Positions 11,171 to 24,100 of a stretch of 64,000 bases of DNA are shown in pieces. Position 1 is the stretch's first letter; the number at the start of each line of letters is the position of its first letter. The notes below the pieces were generated by a model. The model saw only the letters and a program-made list of their open reading frames with translations. It searched no databases and was not told where the DNA came from. This stretch comes from Trichoderma breve (Eukaryota > Ascomycota > Sordariomycetes > Hypocreales > Hypocreaceae): contig NC_079233.1 of assembly GCF_028502605.1 (NCBI RefSeq), positions 186,001-250,000 of the forward strand. Direction: 5' to 3'. Both the position numbers and the translations under genes were made by a program.

Positions 11171-14139
11171 ATGGTTTACTGGAAGGCCCTCTTGTACGCA
11201 GGGCTTGCCTCTGCCGCGGCCCTCTTCCACAGAGACGACGCGGTTGCAGGCTCCGTGGATTCATGCCCGGGCTACAAGGCCTCCAATGTTCGCGTCTCGC
11301 CCACCGGCGTCACGGCTGACCTGACGCTGGCCGGTGCAGCTTGCAATGTGTACGGGACTGATCTGAAGAATCTGATTCTTCAAGTCACATACCAGACTGG
11401 TAAGTAAACACACATACAGACAGGCACATGCACATGCACTACTCTATTCTACTCTCCCTGCCAGCTTTGACGGCATACTCGGCTGAGTCGGCTATTTATT
11501 CTTCTTGAGCAAAATGCTCTCACTCACTCACTCTCACACAACATGAATTCAACCGCGAAACTTGATCAATTGAGCTTGTCAAGCTAACATGTTGCTGCTC
11601 AGAGGACCGCCTGCACGTCCTCATCCAGGACAAGGACAACCAGGTCTACCAAGTCCCCGAATCTGTCTTCCCCCGCCCCGGCGGCTCCGTCTGGTCCCAG
11701 GCGAGCAACCTCAAATTCAGCTACACGGCGAACCCTTTCTCATTCAAAGTCACCCGCGCCAAAACTGGTGAGGTCCTCTTTGACTCCTCGGCCGCCTCTC
11801 TCGTCTTCGAGTCTCAGTACCTCCGCCTCCGGACAAGCCTGCCCGCGAACCCCAACCTGTACGGCTTGGGCGAGCATTCTGACCCTCTTCGCCTCAAGAC
11901 GTCCAACTACATCCGCACGATGTGGAACCAGGACAGCTATGGCATTCCCAGCAATGCCAATCTCTACGGAACGCACCCCTTCTACCTGGAGCACCGTGCT
12001 ACGGGCTCTCATGGTGTCTTCTTCCTCAACTCCAACGGCATGGACATCATGATCAACCAGGACGCTTCCGGCAACCAGTATCTTGAATACAACACCATCG
12101 GTGGCGTGTTCGACTTTTACTTTGTTGCTGGGCCTACTCCCGTAGCAGCAGTGCAGCAATATGGTGAATTTGCTGGCTTCCCAACCATGCAGCCATACTG
12201 GGGTCTCGGTTTCCACCAGTGCAGATATGGATACCAAGATGCCTACAACGTCGCCGAAGTTGTTCAAAACTACAGCTTGGCGGGCATTCCCCTTGAGACC
12301 ATGTGGACGGACATTGATTACATGGACCGCCGCCGCGTCTTTACCGTCGACCCAGACCGTTTCCCCATGCCCATGATGCGTGAGCTCGTTGACCACCTGC
12401 ACGCAAACGACCAGCACTACGTTGTCATGGTCGACCCAGCCGTCGCCTATCAAGACTACCCGCCTGCTAACCAGGGCCTCCAGGACGACGTGTTCCTGCT
12501 GAGGGCTAACGGCTCCGTCTGGATCGGCGTTGTCTGGCCTGGTGTTACCGTCTTCCCCGATTGGTTCTCCGCCAACGCCCAGTCGTACTGGAACGGCCAG
12601 TTCCAGACCTTTTTCAACGCCGAGACAGGCTTGGACATTGACGCTCTGTGGATCGACATGAACGAGCCCAGCAACTTCCCGTGCAACTTCCCCTGTGCCG
12701 ACCCGTACGCCGCCGCCGTGGGTTATCCTCCGGCCCCACCGCCGGTCCGCGCGCCTCCTCGTCCGCTGCCCGGCTGGCCTTGCGATTTCCAGCCTGGCGG
12801 TTGTTCCAACAAGCGCGATAGCCAAGTTCAGCCTCTCCAAATCAACACCGGCAGCGGCAGTCTGCCCGTCGTCAACGCGGCTGCGAGCAATGGAAACAGT
12901 GCAAGCAACCATGGAAAGGGTAATCAGAAGGGTCTTCCCGGCCGTGATCTGCTGTACCCCAAGTACGCCATCCACAACAAGGCCGCCTTCCAGGACTCGT
13001 GGAACTCTGACAAGGGTGGCATCTCCAACCACACCGTCAACACCGACCTGATCCACCAGAACGGCCTGGCCATGTACGACACCCACAACCTCTACGGCAC
13101 CATGATGTCGACGGCCTCGCACGACGCTATGCTGTCTCGCCGACCGGGTCTCCGCCCCTTGGTTATCACGCGTAGCACCTTTGCCGGCGCGGGCTCCAAG
13201 GTCGGTCACTGGCTGGGAGACAACATGTCGCAGTGGAGCTACTACACCGTGTCCATCCGCACCATGCTGGCCTTTACCTCCTTCTTCCAGTTCGGCTTCG
13301 TGGGCTCGGACGTCTGCGGCTTTGGCGGCAACACCAACGAGGAGCTCTGTGCTCGCTGGGCTTCTCTGGGCGCCTTCAACACCTTCTACCGCAACCACAA
13401 CGACTTTGGTAACATTGGCCAGGAGTTCTACCGCTGGCCCTCAGTCGCCAGCAGCGCCAAGAAGGCCATTGACATTCGCTACCGCCTGCTGGACTACATC
13501 TACACTGCCCTGTACCGCCAGCACACCGACGGCACGCCGGCCGTGAGCCCCATGTTCTTCCACTACCCGAACGACGCGGCCACCTTTGCCCTCGAGCTGC
13601 AGTACTTCTTCGGCCCCGGCATCATCGTCGCCCCCGTCACGCAGCAAGGGTCTACCAGCGTCAGCGTCTATCTCCCCGACGACATCTTCTACGACTGGTA
13701 CACCCACGCGCGCATCGACGGCGGCGCCACCAACCACCTCATCAGCAACGTCGACATCACGTCCATCCCGCTCTTCATCCGCGGCGGTACTATCCTGCCC
13801 CTGCGTGTCAAGTCCACCAACACCACCACCGAGCTCCGCAAGCAGAACTTTGAGCTTCAAATCGCCCTCGACGCTTCAGGATCCGCGACAGGTGAGCTGT
13901 ACCTCGATGACGGCGTCTCCATCAACCAGAAGGCCACCACCCACGTTACCTTTACCTACAAGAAGGGCCTCTTCATCCTGGGCGGCCAGTTTAGCCTGCG
14001 GGTGCCATTTGTCATTTCCAAGGTCACCATCATCGGCGGTAAGACCGCCTCGGCCAAGTCTAGCTCTGGAAGCGCAAACAGCCAGACTTTCAACGTCAAC
14101 CTGCCGTTTAGCGGCCCTGCATCTGTCAGAATCGGTTAG
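11171..14139 (+). CDS. Secreted alpha-glucosidase, glycoside hydrolase family 31
   Basis: It releases alpha-linked glucose from the non-reducing ends of maltose, maltooligosaccharides or starch fragments outside the cell. Exons 11171-11399 and 11603-14139 join as TYQT-EDRLHV; the 203 bp intron has a GTAAGT donor and CTCAG acceptor. The product is 921 aa, the usual size for fungal GH31. MVYWKALLYAGLASAAALF resembles a signal peptide. The catalytic nucleophile lies in WIDMNEPSNF (about D428) and the acid/base in HWLGDN (about D616). RSTFAGAGS and the fungal Cys-containing NEPSNFPCNFPC stretch also match. An insert rich in Pro, Ser and Asn lies around residues 450-530. An upstream in-frame ATG at 11054 would add 39 residues and a longer hydrophobic anchor, so a membrane-bound form is possible. 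Codon use is strongly C-ending, as in highly expressed fungal genes. Confidence 0.95.
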
Positions 14140-14394
14140 AGGTGTTTTTCCTGCGGTTTTTTTAGGATGTCTTTTCACTCGCTTAGCGTAACCTGTGGAT
14201 ATGGTGTTTTGTACCCCTTTAGGCCCGTTGGGCTTCATGTATATAAAGTATCTTCACAGCAGTAGAGTTTAGTGTATGAACAATTACGGCTTTTGGTTCA
14301 ACTTGTGATTATTTTCTTTCACTGTGTCTTCCTAAGCCGGCATCCGAACTGTTCTTCATTCATACACGGTACCCTAGGTAAGGTGTTGTTGGTG

Positions 14395-14493
<99 letters not shown>

Positions 14494-15288
14494 TAAGTGG
14501 GTAGCATGCCGTATACCTTGATGAGGACATCACCACCCTCATCATGCCCAAAAAGAAAGAAGAAAAGAAACATCATCACACACCAAATAAGAAAGACGCG
14601 CTGATCCGAACGAACTGGAGCACTCTTACTCTACCATTCTAATCGATAGATGAAGCTTGGAATTTACACACATCTTCTTCCCCCTTTCCTCCCTTTTTCA
14701 GTTCCGTTTTTTGTGTCATTTAATTCAGTTTGTATGCTTTGTATCTTCCCCCTCCCCGCTCCCGACGTCGTGTAAGAAAACGCTCCTTGGCCTGCTTTCG
14801 AGGAGCACTATTCAACAGTAGCATGAGAGAAACACAGACTCCGTTTTATCACCGTTTGATGCTTTCCCTACGGGTTTCAAACCATACCAACGCCTCCCAT
14901 GAGAAAAAGCAGAATAAAATAAAAATATAGAAAAAAAAGAAAAAAAATAGTACGAGGGCCAGACAGAAACCAGATGTAGAAATAAAAAAGAGAAAAGAAA
15001 AAAGAAACGCCCATGGGCAGTAGTAACCTTTGAACCTTGAGAGTACACTATAATATGATAGCAAAGATGAATGCGACGGGAAGGACTGACGGGATGGAAG
15101 AGAAGAAGGGTGAAGAAAACAAACTTGACAATGAGCTATGCAAACAAGGCTTCCGTATCGTGGCTTTCGTGAGTCATTCTCGGTTTTGTAGACGCAAAGG
15201 AAAGATGTCGTGTATACATGCACAGGGAGAAATGTGATGAAGAGAGTCGGAAATGGCGTCGGCTATTTCAGGCTGGTGGAGGACATGT
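14140..15288. other. Convergent 3' intergenic region with microsatellite
   Basis: This 1.15 kb lies between the stop codons of the GH31 gene and the caspase-like gene. Apart from the (GTA)n repeat and an A-rich run (about 14915-15005), I see no feature. It is probably 3' UTR sequence on both sides. Confidence 0.55.
14398..14492. repeat. (GTA)n microsatellite, about 31 perfect units
   Basis: GTA is repeated without interruption for 95 bp, about 260 bp after the alpha-glucosidase stop codon. Being perfect and long, it is likely polymorphic in length. The predicted poly-Val and poly-Thr reading frames across it are artefacts. Confidence 0.97.
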
Positions 15289-18159
15289 TCATCCTTCTGC
15301 CATTTCCATGTCATCCGTCGACTTGACTTCCACGGCTGGGGCCTCATCCGCCGAAGACGCATGTTCTGCCAGAGAGACGTTCGACTCCTTGTGCTCCAGA
15401 GATGGTTGCGAAGAGCCAGCAACGCCGTTATTCACGCTACCATTGCTGCCACCGGCGAGGACGCCGTTTGTGGCGCACAAACGATACTCGCCATCGCTCT
15501 TCAGCTCGATGATGCCCTCGTCAAGCGCCCATTCCGCCAGCAGCTTGTCGATGCCCAGTCGCTGGCCCTCGCCCTTTTCCATATGCCGCCCAACGTGTTC
15601 CGTCCACTCATCCCAAGACGTCGGCCCCTCGAAAAGAGCGTTGCATTCTTTCCGGGGACAAGCCGACTTCTGTGGAGGATGTCGCCTGGTAACTAGGCAG
15701 GACTGCTGCATGTCTTTGACGTGCGCATCCCATTCGGCCTGCAGCTTGCTGTCACCCTTGGCAATGGTCCTTTTAATCTGGAACGGGGCGTGCATTCGGC
15801 GGAGATGCTGCGTGAAGAGATCCTTTCGGTTGAACTCATTGCCCTTGCCTTCTGCCGAGCTCTGCGGGCAAGCCGAACAGCAATAGTACGTCAAGCAGAG
15901 GTGTTGCGAAGCAATGTGGCGCTTCCATTCATTCTTGGATCCAAAGGTACTGGCGCAGCCGGCAAAGGAAAAGGCGCAGGGAAACGGTCGGGTATGGGCG
16001 GCCGCAATGTGTTTTCGAAGAGACGAGGAGTCTTTGAAAGGTGCATGAGTACAGTGATCACATCTAGTTTCTTGCTTGGGGAGGGACCGTCGAGGCGCCT
16101 TCATACGCAATGGGGTCGAGTCTAGTGCCATGGCATCGCCAACTCCAGAATCATTGACGTCGCGCGGAATGTTTGGCTCAATGTGCCTCGACTCGGGGAT
16201 GCCATCTGGAAGCGTTGTTCGGTGTCGCACTGGGGGAGGCGCATTGGCAGCAGCAGGAGGAGCTGGAACGGGGGGAGCCGGAGGGCCATCATCACTTCTA
16301 GGTCGAACATGGCTGAGAGCCTTGAGCTGCTCTGCGGCTTCTTGCATCTCTGCGGAATCTTCAACCTCGTCCTTTGGCTTGATTGGAGCGATGGCTCGAG
16401 GGGGCGCTGGAGTGTAGGCGGCTCCGGATGGGCTACTTTGCGACCTGTACTCGAGGCCATCTCGAGCTGCCGCGTGCAGATAGGGATCGGGATCCCGCCG
16501 AGCTCGCGAAGGCGTTCCCGCTGCCAGCTCCCTGGCTTCCAGCAGAATACGGCCGTCTTCTACTTCTTTGGCAGAGGGGCGGATGCCGGCAGGCCCAACC
16601 AGCTTTTCATACAGATGAATCATGTTGTGAGAGCTAATGTAGCCCAAGAAGCAGCAGACCTTATCGTGCTGGACGACATTCCATATGGAGTGGGGCATGG
16701 AGATGAGAAGCATTGTAGGCGGCCCAAGGAACATGCCCTCGACGGCAATGGTAGCACCCAGGGTCGGCTTGTTCTGTAGCCACTGGTGAAAGTAGGACAT
16801 GTCCGGACTTGCATCCCCGACAAATGTTGTGCAAACCAATATCCGGGGCTCTTCAAATCTGATGTCAGCTACGGAATCCGGGTCGATGAGATGGTCTTCA
16901 CGAGTGCGACTACTCTGCCCATCTGGCGCATCTACGCCGTTCAGGGGAGGCAGGGGCGTCCTGCCGACCATGGACGCCAGGATCAAGTTTTGCCCTTTGC
17001 CAGGAGTCAGGGTGAAGAATATGGGCATGATGGGCGAGGCGGAAGCCGTTGCGCTACCTGCAGGCGTTGGGCTTTTCGGACGTTGCTGCTGCTTTAGGGC
17101 ACGAATCTCGTCGTAAAGCCGCTGGACATTGAAAGGCTGCTGTCCCGCGCTCAGCTTGCGAAGCGCTTCTACCAGAAAGGAGCTAAAGGAGCGTTGACCA
17201 GGTTCTTGTCGGGCCTTGTGCTCTCGAGAGCAAGCCGCAATGGCCTGCTTCATACCGTGGCTGCCCGCAGCTGCGGGTTCGGGGTCGGCACATGTATCCA
17301 GAAGCAGGAGAATGTCGGACTGGGCATCTTCGAACAAGCACCGCACACCATCCCATTTGAGTTTGGCAGCATCTTCGCGCGCATTGCTAGATGGACAAGT
17401 GATTAGAGATGATGATGATGACGATGGCGACACGCATGAGGTGGTGATGTGGTGATGCAGTGATGTAGAGGCAGAGAGGTATGTTGAGAGACAGGGGATG
17501 GCGAGCGCCCAAGGATGAAACTCACCAGGCCCAATACAGCTGGCCATCGGGGCCGGCATATCCGTGGCCAGCGTAGTATATAATGAGGAGGTGGTTGGGC
17601 CTTGCGTTTTCGAGAAAGGACGCCATTTGGACGCCGAGCTTGATGCTTGGGTTTGGGACGGTGGGGATCTGCCAGCGCTGCGTGGTAAAGCCGTACTGCT
17701 TCTGCATGACCTGTTCTACCGCGGCAACGTCCTCATCGACTGTACGATCCTCTTCCCAGCTCAGCAGCAAGACGGAGACGTCGCTGTGAGGCGGGCGCTC
17801 CGTCTGGCGCTGTATCAGCATGGCCGCATCCTGCAGATGACGCGCAAAGGCCTCGAAGTCTTGTCGTTCGGCAACCGGGGCATCGTGTACGGGGTAAGGC
17901 TGTTGTTGTGGCGGCTGGGAATGGGCGACAAACTGTTAGCAACAAATGCGAGAGTACATGTAGTGAGGGCGAAGAAGACGAAGACGATGGAAAGAGGAGG
18001 CGGATGGAAAAGAGACGGTAGCAGCAAGTAGTCGAGAGGTTGGGGGAGAGACGCAAGGCTAACCGTTTCGTGGGAATACTGCGCAGCAGGCTGAGGGTTG
18101 GGAGCCACAGAGGTGTTGACCTTGGGAGCCAGCTTCCGCTTTTTACTGGACGGTTCCAT
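15289..18159 (-). CDS. Caspase-like fold fused to C2H2 zinc fingers
   Basis: Three exons, 18159-18064, 17932-17526 and 17386-15289, give 866 aa; introns 17933-18063 (GTTAGC donor, CTAACAG acceptor) and 17387-17525 (GTGAGT donor). The N-terminus carries a nuclear-localisation-like KKRKLAPK. Residues about 80-330 match a caspase/C14-like fold: a beta strand SVLLLSW, the His motif IIYYAGHGYAG (H155), and the Cys motif ILLLLDTCAD (C200). A later strand PIFFTLTPGKGQNLILAS follows. The usual DSCHSG-type Cys motif is altered to DTCAD. A middle block (FEEPRILVCTTFVGDAS to YEKLVG) is followed by a Pro-rich disordered linker. C2H2-type fingers follow from about residue 610 (CDHC...HIAAAH; CAF...C...HIASQH; CCSAC...HLRRMH), with another Cys/His group near 745-770 (CPRKEC...HVGRH). 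Protease activity and DNA binding are inferred. An ATG-less upstream extension was ignored. Confidence 0.85.
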
Positions 18160-21100
18160 CGACGGGCTCAGCGACGAGAAGAGAAGACAAGAGGAAAGGC
18201 GACGTGAGACGGCGAGACGAGACGAGGTGAGACGGTGTTGTGGCAGGTTTTTTTTTTCTTTGGTTGGAGAGGGCGGACGACTGAGGCTGGGCGAGGCCAG
18301 GCGGAGCAGTCGGCAGCTTTTCGAACGCCCGCTGAATTGATGCAGCGAAGACGAGGCGTGCAGAGCGTTCGTTGAATGTGGCGAGAGAGAAGCAGCACGC
18401 GGCAATTGGAGGGGATTCGAGGCTGGGAGTGAGGATGAGGAAGCAGGAGCAAAACGACGGCCGGCTGGGAGAAGCAGAAGCAGAGTATGAGGTGAGACAG
18501 CAAAGGAGCGAAGAAGAGGGTAAGGCTGGGTGTTTTGGTTTTGGGGGGAGGGGAGTTTGTGGTTCAAGGCTCTGGCCTGGCGGGCGAGGCTGTAAATCGT
18601 CAGTGCAGCCAGTTGACCTTGGGCGGGCCCTGGCCGTAACTGGTACTGGTACTTGGTAGTGGTACAGTACTGGGTATTCTGTAGGCGCTGCGAGATGCGC
18701 TACCGAGGGCGGTACCGGGTCCAGTTCCAGTCCAATCCAGCCCAGCCTGAGCCCGGCCCAGCCCAGTCCACTGGCCGACGGCTTCCGGCGCTGGTGGGCG
18801 CTCAGGGAAGGGCAAGCCGCTATATTTTAGTTGGCGGGCCGCCTGGCTGTGCAGGCCCCAGCGGCGCTGCCATTGGCCCGTAGGCGAGGTTTGACGGAGT
18901 TCTGCTGAGAGAGCCTTTCGGGCTGGTCCACAGGCAAGCTGGAGCTCTTTTTTCATTCCCCAATGGATTTGCTTTGCTTTGATTTGATGCTATTGATTGA
19001 CTTGATCTGCTGTGGCGGCAATTGGCTCTGGGCTTGCCAGGGCCGGCCTGACAGTTGAGCTATTGATCATGATCCAATGTGCCTATCGAGGGCCATGCAT
19101 TGCCAGTGCCAGTGGCGGCCTCAGGTACAGGTACATGTACATGTAGCATTGATGACATCCGACATGACATGACATCCATTGACTGGACGGCATTGGATTG
19201 GATGGGATGGATGTCACAGGCACGGACTCAGTGCCGCACAAATAGCCGGGAGGTACACGCATGTACCAGCGCGCAGTTCGGCACATGCAACCAGTACTGC
19301 GGCTGGACGGGAGAGAGAAGAGGAGAGAGGAGAGGGGGCCGTTTTATTTGGATGAAACGACACCTTGAGGGCAAGGGGCTCGCAAGCTGTGACGGGTTTT
19401 TATTTTTTATTTTTAATCTGTCAAGGGTACTTGATGCCGGTTTTCTGGGCACTTATTTTGCTGTCTTTTTTTCCTTTGCGGCTCGGGCAAATACCTTGAC
19501 AGGAGAGGATATGGTGCATGCATTCGTGCATCTGGTGCAACACACACATAAACAAACACGAGGGTGCTTTGCTTTGTGCACGTCTATACAGCTGAGGTAT
19601 CTTGGTGTAGTACATGTAAGTGATGTATCATGATCGTTGCAAGATGCTTCGGTTCTGCCGCAGGGTGAGCAGATAGGGCTCAATCTAGATTCGTACATGT
19701 ACCTAGTAGCCAATAGTACCCATATGCCGTCGATATATTGAATCAATGGTTAATGACACCGCTCCACCGGGCCTTTTTCCTACATGTACAAGGGACTCTT
19801 AGTTGCTGAAAGCCTCTCAGGTGATGAAAGGTAGTCTTGATCCTTAACTACCTGTACCTGTAGGATGAACAATGTTCGAGACACTTGATGCAATGCAATC
19901 GGTTCAATGTATTCCTGCCCAACCACTGGTTGCCCTGTACAGGACAGTACCGTATCGTGCTAAACTTGAAGGGTGCCCTTCACGGCAATACGCACATATG
20001 TAACTTGGCACCCCCGACACCGAAGGATGCCCGGCCCCAGCAGTCATATCAATGACACACGTACCCAGAAGATATGGACATGTATTCAACTGTATTCATT
20101 GGAATTGAGGCCATAATCAGATTGATCCCATTATTGCAGGCGGCCCTGTGCGTTTAACTCACCAGTCGTCCAAAGCCACCATGACCTTGCCCATCCCAAT
20201 CTCGTCTCGCGCAAGGGACCAGCAAACATGTCAAGTCCGCTACCTGACATGTCATGTTGAATACACACTTGCACTGATTCCTTTGTACATGGTGGCTGGT
20301 CCGTCTTCGCATATACATGTACTTGGATGTACATACCTACATACATGCACAAATCCAACGTGCCTTGTTTCCAAACTTCTGAAATTCTTCAGCAGCGAGG
20401 CCCGGCTCCCAGGACCGCAGCCCCGGGCACCCAACCCACGCCATCCACGCCACCCGAGCCAAGGACCAGACTCGAATCTTGTCCTCCCTCGTAATCCATC
20501 CGTGCAGCACGAATAGGTACTCGTACATACACGTTTCTGTAGACGCAGCTGACTCGACTCGGCTTAGACCAACTGCAGCGGATTGTCTCCGTGTGTGGGC
20601 TGACGCGTTGCCTGAGAGGCTGCTTGATTCGCTCTGCTCGTCTTGTCTAGCCTCGGCCATCAGCCCAGGCGAATCACCTCACAGCCTCGCCCGAAAAAAA
20701 CCACAGAGACCCAGATGGAACCAGAACCAGGCCAAGTCTGATTGGATTGGGCACCTCGCCCTCGCCTGGGGACGGACTAGCGGCCTGCCGAAACTCGCTG
20801 CCAATTTACCGTTTCGACGTCGCGTCCTTGCTCTAGGCTGTGCCGGGCATAGCTCGCATGGGGTAACAATGTGGCGGCATCAGCGTTGTCTCGGAAGGCC
20901 GTGAGGCCGTGGGTGGGCGCGAGGCAAGGCTCACCGTCTGGTGATTTGCTCTTTGATGGAATTGAGTGATTCCTGAGCTGAGTCGTTTTCTTAGGGGGGA
21001 TCCATCATCAACACACGCCTTCGTCCCGTGCCTGGAGCCAGTGGCGACTTTATTGGAATCTAAATTCAGCACGACCAGGTACTTGGGAAAAGCTGCAGAA

Positions 21101-24100
21101 GCTCGGTGCTGCTACTGCCCGTGGCCTCTTGGTTTCCAATTCGCGGCTGAAAAGTGCCCATCGCTTAACGCCTTGGCTCTCGTCCGTCTGTTTGAAGCAC
21201 AAGTGTTGCTGCTACTGCTAGTGCCATCATTTCAAATGTACATAGCGTCCATCCGTGTATGTACGCGAGCCTACATGTACATAGGCCTGTGAGCACTTGC
21301 GGGTACTCGTTTCTGCAGGTGAGTAAATTTATTCTCTCAGCCAGGATCAAATATATTTTTGTCCCTTTGGGATGCTACAGTGCTCGTAATATCATCATCA
21401 CTCAGCACCTATTGCACGAGTCCTCTGCACGTCATTGGATCGTCCCCGGCAAATGGGGAGGCTGCCATGCCGCCTGAAACCACGCACGAGTCTACGTCCA
21501 TCACAGACACACTGCCGCCTATCATTTCGCCGTGCTGCTCACACACTTGGCGGCTAATGTGCTTGCTTCAGCTTATCAACACTACACATCGTCATCGTGT
21601 GCAGTACATACATGCCATGCCTATCTCATGTCTTGTCGGCAAAGAACTAGTGACAATTGTTTGCGCTCAAATCCACAAATAACCTGCGGGACGGCACATG
21701 CCCTGGCCCGACTCAATGATGCGGACGAAACCTGCGGCACAGCTCAGCTTGTCCTGGGTTTCATTTGATTGCTTCTGAGGCGCCACAGAGTCAGATTGCG
21801 CCTGACCCGTGCGGATTTTTACTACATGTAGCTTTTGCGGCTGTTGTTATTGCCGCAGCTGGCATTGAAACGCCATTTACGAGGCTAGGCATTCATGGCA
21901 CATGGAGTGGAGGGAAGGAGGATGCTCCCGTCACTCAATACACCTCATGTAAGTACGATGGCACATACATCACCACACATGCACATAGTGCAGCCTCGTA
22001 GCTACTATACCTACACGTACTCGTATGTAGTGATGCTGTGCACCCAATCTCTCAGCCTTGATCCTATTGATAGGTGCACCTCACACCTTCTCATTTGTAA
22101 TGATCGTAGCCTGCTGAATCACAACGAGAGCGTATCGCTAAGCCAGAAGACGGGCTAGCACCTACGGTTGTACACCTACATCTCCATGCCATATGGAATC
22201 CTTTGGCGTCGTCGACTCATGATGAATACTTTGTTATATTGCAGCCCACCGCCATGCTACCAAAGGGCTGAGATGCCCGGTAGGGCAGAGATTAATAAAA
22301 GATTAATAAAAGGGTCAGCTAAGCCGGTCTTTCAGCCAATGCAATGCATGCCGACATGCAGCTCCATCCTCCAGCACCTTGAAAGCTCCAAGTGGCGTCG
22401 CTACTAGAGACTCCGGCGGCATTCATAGACTCAATTGCAGAAGCTTATTTTCTTCTGCTTCCTTTTTCCCAAGATATTGAATTCCTCTCATCAAGGCGTT
22501 TTGGGATTTAATTGTACATAGGTACTCTGAGATTCGTATACGAGATGTGATAGGTTGTACAGCGAGGCTGAGTCGGCGGCGGAAGACGGGGCAAGCCGGG
22601 GGGTTCAGGTCTCTTAGAACAAGCGTGGCAATGCACGCTGCCGAATCAGGAGCCGTAGGACGCTTTTCAAATTCGTAGTGGTAAAAGATCATCTCGCGAC
22701 TCTCCCATCTTGGTACACGTACAGTATATCAAGTATATCTACCGTGACGAAGTGGGAAGCTGTGCAGAGCTCGTAGGTGCTAATCCGTCAAAGAACTCGC
22801 CACCGGGCCTGCGAATGCTAGCGGCTACGCGTAATTGACTTTGACTTGATCGTCAGCCACAGGTTTTTAACGTTGCAGCCACATTCTATTTTTGTCTTGC
22901 GTCTTCAATTGTTCTGCCGTGAAACGAGGGTCCATAGCTGCCAACATGAAGTTATCAGCTCTTATTAACAACCTTATCAGCAATGCTTTGACGCAGGTAC
23001 ACGTACGAGTACGGATTACACATTCGTTTGCAGTAGGTACATGTAACGATTCCATATACGTGGCATGCATTATATACAAGACAGCCATCTGCGCCTCGAG
23101 CCGCTAGCGCTAGAGAAGCGAAGTCATCAAATGCTCACCCTTGCTCTCACCTCTCACCGATTCTTCGCCTCTTGAACTCAGCTGTCTGAAGTGAAATGAA
23201 ATGAACGTCTCCTAAGAGGCCTCATGCTCTTTATGTCAACAGTGGCGATGGAACTTGTGGTAGCATGAATACGAAATCCTGACGTAAAGGCGCTACGTGC
23301 ATGTGCCTTTGCCTTACCTCGTACTAGACCTAGTATTGACCTACACGTACCATATTAACTTTGAGCCGTGCTGGTGATGCCGTCTTATGTAATTCGCCGC
23401 GTCAATGCCATGATGGAATAAACATGCGATGCGATGCGGCACGTCCTGCAAGGGCAATGAGATTCTCATCCCGAGTACGGGTGCCCTTAGCCGTGAAGCC
23501 TTATGGAATACGGGGCGCAGTCGGTCTGAGAGAGTGTGTAATCTTCCATCCTCCTGACAAAGGGCTTTCTCAGCTTACCACCTGTGCCAATGGGAGAGAT
23601 GCAGTACGTCGACCCTCAATATCGGAATCTTACATCGGCTGAGAGCGAGATACATGTATGAGTACTGCTCTCTCATCATTCAGTTCAGGACCAGCCGTGG
23701 CGCTGATTTGGTCCATGTTCTCGTACCTACACTCTGAGGATGGTAACCTTGAAATAATGGCTGAAATAAGAGACGAACAGACTGTTCCAGTTTGGTATCA
23801 TGATGTGCAGCCATCACGTGGCCTGGATTCCATCCTCACCCACTCATCCAGTCCAGTGTCTCACATTGTCTGCCCCGCCAGGCACCCTTCAATGGGATCC
23901 CAACCTGCACAGCCCCCAAAGGCTCGCAAAACTTCCATCCCCCACGAAACAAAGCACCCACACGGACATGGGGGGGTTCGTTAGCGTTTGTCTCTGGAGG
24001 TGTGACGAACAGAAACAGAAGGAAGATGGATTTTGGAGAAGGACAGGAACAAGGGTCCTCAGATCAAAATGGGCATCAAGAAGCTGTATCTGTAATAATG

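Noticed and set aside
11740..13398. 552-codon minus-strand ORF opposite the GH31 gene
   Set aside because: Its Val/Gly/Asp/Arg-rich composition mirrors strongly C-ending codons on the plus strand, where GH31 catalytic motifs are read. It has no domain of its own.
14272..14579. Poly-Val and poly-Thr ORFs over the microsatellite
   Set aside because: They arise only from the (GTA)n repeat being open in several frames.
17815..18567. Longer start for the caspase-like gene at 18567
   Set aside because: The added 136 residues are Ser/Leu-rich, as expected from a pyrimidine-rich leader. The ATG at 18159 directly precedes a clean nuclear signal and the spliced frame.
19079..19633. 184-codon ORF in the 18-25 kb gap
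   Set aside because: It begins in the palindromic GTAC repeats, has no domain, and shows no splice or codon-bias pattern like the real genes.
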